Shown piece after piece: positions 5,442 to 6,169 of a stretch of 6,169 nt of DNA. A model generated the notes under the pieces. The model did no database searches. It saw only the letters and a list, made by a program, of their open reading frames with translations, and had not been told where the DNA came from. The stretch comes from Chthoniobacterales bacterium (GTDB lineage Bacteria; Verrucomicrobiota; Verrucomicrobiia; Chthoniobacterales; UBA10450). Numbering within the stretch: the first letter of the stretch is position 1; every line of letters starts with the position of its first letter. The stretch spans positions 1 through 6,169 of the forward strand of contig JACCZQ010000172.1 of assembly GCA_013695905.1 (NCBI GenBank). The letters are read 5' to 3'. The position numbers were made by a program, and so were the translations under genes.

Positions 5442-5519
5442 CCTCCCGTGGCGCGAGCCTCTGGGTTTTGCGATGTGCGGAAAGGCGCAAGCCAGAGGCT
5501 CGCGCCCACTTCCGGGAGG
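5442..5519. repeat. Large near-perfect palindrome (REP-like element or bidirectional terminator)
   Basis: Nested inverted repeats: outer CCTCCCG (5442-5448) with CGGGAGG (5513-5519); a perfect 15-bp main arm GGCGCGAGCCTCTGG (5450-5464) with its complement at 5492-5506; inner TTGCG (5468-5472) with CGCAA (5486-5490), closing a 13-base loop. Together they would form an almost continuous hairpin of about 27 bp. It starts 3 bases after the stop of the small membrane protein and lies between two convergent genes. There is no T-run directly after either arm, so a classical Rho-independent terminator is not well supported. A dispersed REP/MITE-like repeat, with a side role in 3' end protection or termination, is more likely. 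Confidence 0.7.
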
Positions 5520-5573
5520 GAGATATTGAACGGCGGCGAGACATCTGCCGGCGTGGTCGATTCCTGGACCCTC

Positions 5574-6140
5574 TCAGCGTGCGAACAGGAGCTGGCGGTC
5601 AGCCTCTGATAAAGCACGCTTTTCGCCCGCTGCGAGATTGCCGAGTGCGTAGCCGCCGATCTTCGTTCTGATCAGCCGCAGCGTCGGATGTCCCACCGCT
5701 GCCGTCATCCTGCGCACCTGGTGGTTTTTCCCTTCGATCAATTCCAATCCAATCCACGCGTCCGGCACATTCTTGCGGAAGCGGATGGGCGGATCACGCG
5801 GTGCAATCTCCGGCTGCGGATCGAGCAGGTAAGCGCGACACGGCAGCGTGCGACGTCCGCCGATGATCACGCCCGCCACGAGCTGGTGCAGCGCCGCTGC
5901 ATCGGGGATGCGCTCCACCTGCGCCCAGTAGGTGCGGCCGTGCGCATTCTCCGGATGAAGGAGGCGGGCGTTCAGCTCCGGTTCGTCGCTGAGCAGGAGA
6001 AGGCCTTCGCTCCCTGCATCGAGGCGGCCGACGGGATAGACACCGCCGGGAAAATCAAACTCCGCGAGCGTCCGGTGCTTCGAGCCGTCCGCTGTGAACT
6101 GGGACAGGACCCCAAACGGTTTGTGAAAGGCAATGATCAA
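5574..6140 (-). CDS. rluE: 23S rRNA pseudouridine synthase, RluE-like
   Basis: A 188-residue member of the RsuA/RluB/E/F pseudouridine synthase family, without an S4 domain. The catalytic motif YPVGRLDAGSEGLLLL (35-50) holds the nucleophilic Asp41; the N-terminal FHKPFGVLSQFT (5-16), the PRDPPIRFRKNVPDAWI block (114-130) and EGKNHQVRRMTAAVGHPTLR (136-155) match E. coli RluE, which converts U2457 of 23S rRNA to pseudouridine, more closely than RsuA or RluB. It is shorter than E. coli RluE (217 residues) because it lacks the variable N-terminal extension. The start used is a TTG (6138-6140), with GGAG about 10 bases upstream. The frame stays open to the window edge, so a start further upstream is possible, although the conserved fold begins here. 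It converges on the small membrane protein gene. Expected substrate is large-subunit rRNA in the cytoplasm. Confidence 0.9.
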   Translation of the reverse strand: MIIAFHKPFGVLSQFTADGSKHRTLAEFDFPGGVYPVGRLDAGSEGLLLLSDEPELNARLLHPENAHGRTYWAQVERIPDAAALHQLVAGVIIGGRRTLPCRAYLLDPQPEIAPRDPPIRFRKNVPDAWIGLELIEGKNHQVRRMTAAVGHPTLRLIRTKIGGYALGNLAAGEKRALSEADRQLLFAR

Positions 6141-6169
6141 CTGCCGCCGTCTCCATGCAGACCGTGGAT

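Noticed and set aside
5141..5671. A 176-codon plus-strand frame spanning the small membrane protein, the palindrome and the end of rluE
   Set aside because: It crosses three unrelated features, including the palindrome, and reads as Arg-rich noise; the in-frame hydrophobic protein at 5241-5438 is clearly better.

Overview
The window is GC-rich bacterial DNA. Its gene content (RluE-type pseudouridine synthase, small DUF2892-like membrane protein, PAS/PAS hybrid histidine kinase, CCA-encoding tRNA) fits an environmental Gram-negative bacterium. My best guess is Verrucomicrobiota (Opitutales-like) or a proteobacterium, but this is an impression from protein style, not a proven placement.

Layout, left to right. 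Positions 3-146 hold the 3' end of an unrecognised plus-strand reading frame. It abuts a minus-strand relic (146-334) of an ATP-dependent DNA ligase: the conserved N-terminus is readable, but it has a TGA in place of a tryptophan codon and is cut off soon after motif I. Divergent from it is the largest gene, a 694-residue soluble hybrid histidine kinase (425-2509; coiled coil, PAS, PAS, HisKA, HATPase_c, receiver). Next is a second relic (2657-2955), the C-terminal end of a type III-like adenine DNA methyltransferase with a one-base frameshift near its end. From 3067 to 5068 a tight three-gene unit follows, with 4-bp ATGA overlaps: a 163-residue helix-turn-helix protein, a 68-residue excisionase-like protein and a 436-residue tyrosine recombinase. 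The recombinase frame runs into a convergent tRNA-Val(CAC) gene (5005-5079, minus strand), which supplies its last codons and its stop. This marks one end (int-proximal) of an integrated element that extends leftward beyond what can be delimited here.

Right of the tRNA is ordinary chromosomal backbone: a terminator-like hairpin, a 65-residue two-helix membrane protein (5241-5438), a large near-perfect palindrome (5442-5519) and a convergent rluE-like rRNA pseudouridine synthase (5574-6140, minus strand).

Interpretation: a tRNA-targeted integration locus with accessory DNA to its left containing decayed fragments of DNA-modifying enzymes and an orphan signalling kinase. No second attachment site was found in the window, so whether the kinase and the relics are cargo of this element is open. 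I did not find a clearly novel defence or metabolic system. The most interesting points are the integrase/tRNA overlap, the double helix-turn-helix integration cassette and the two gene relics.
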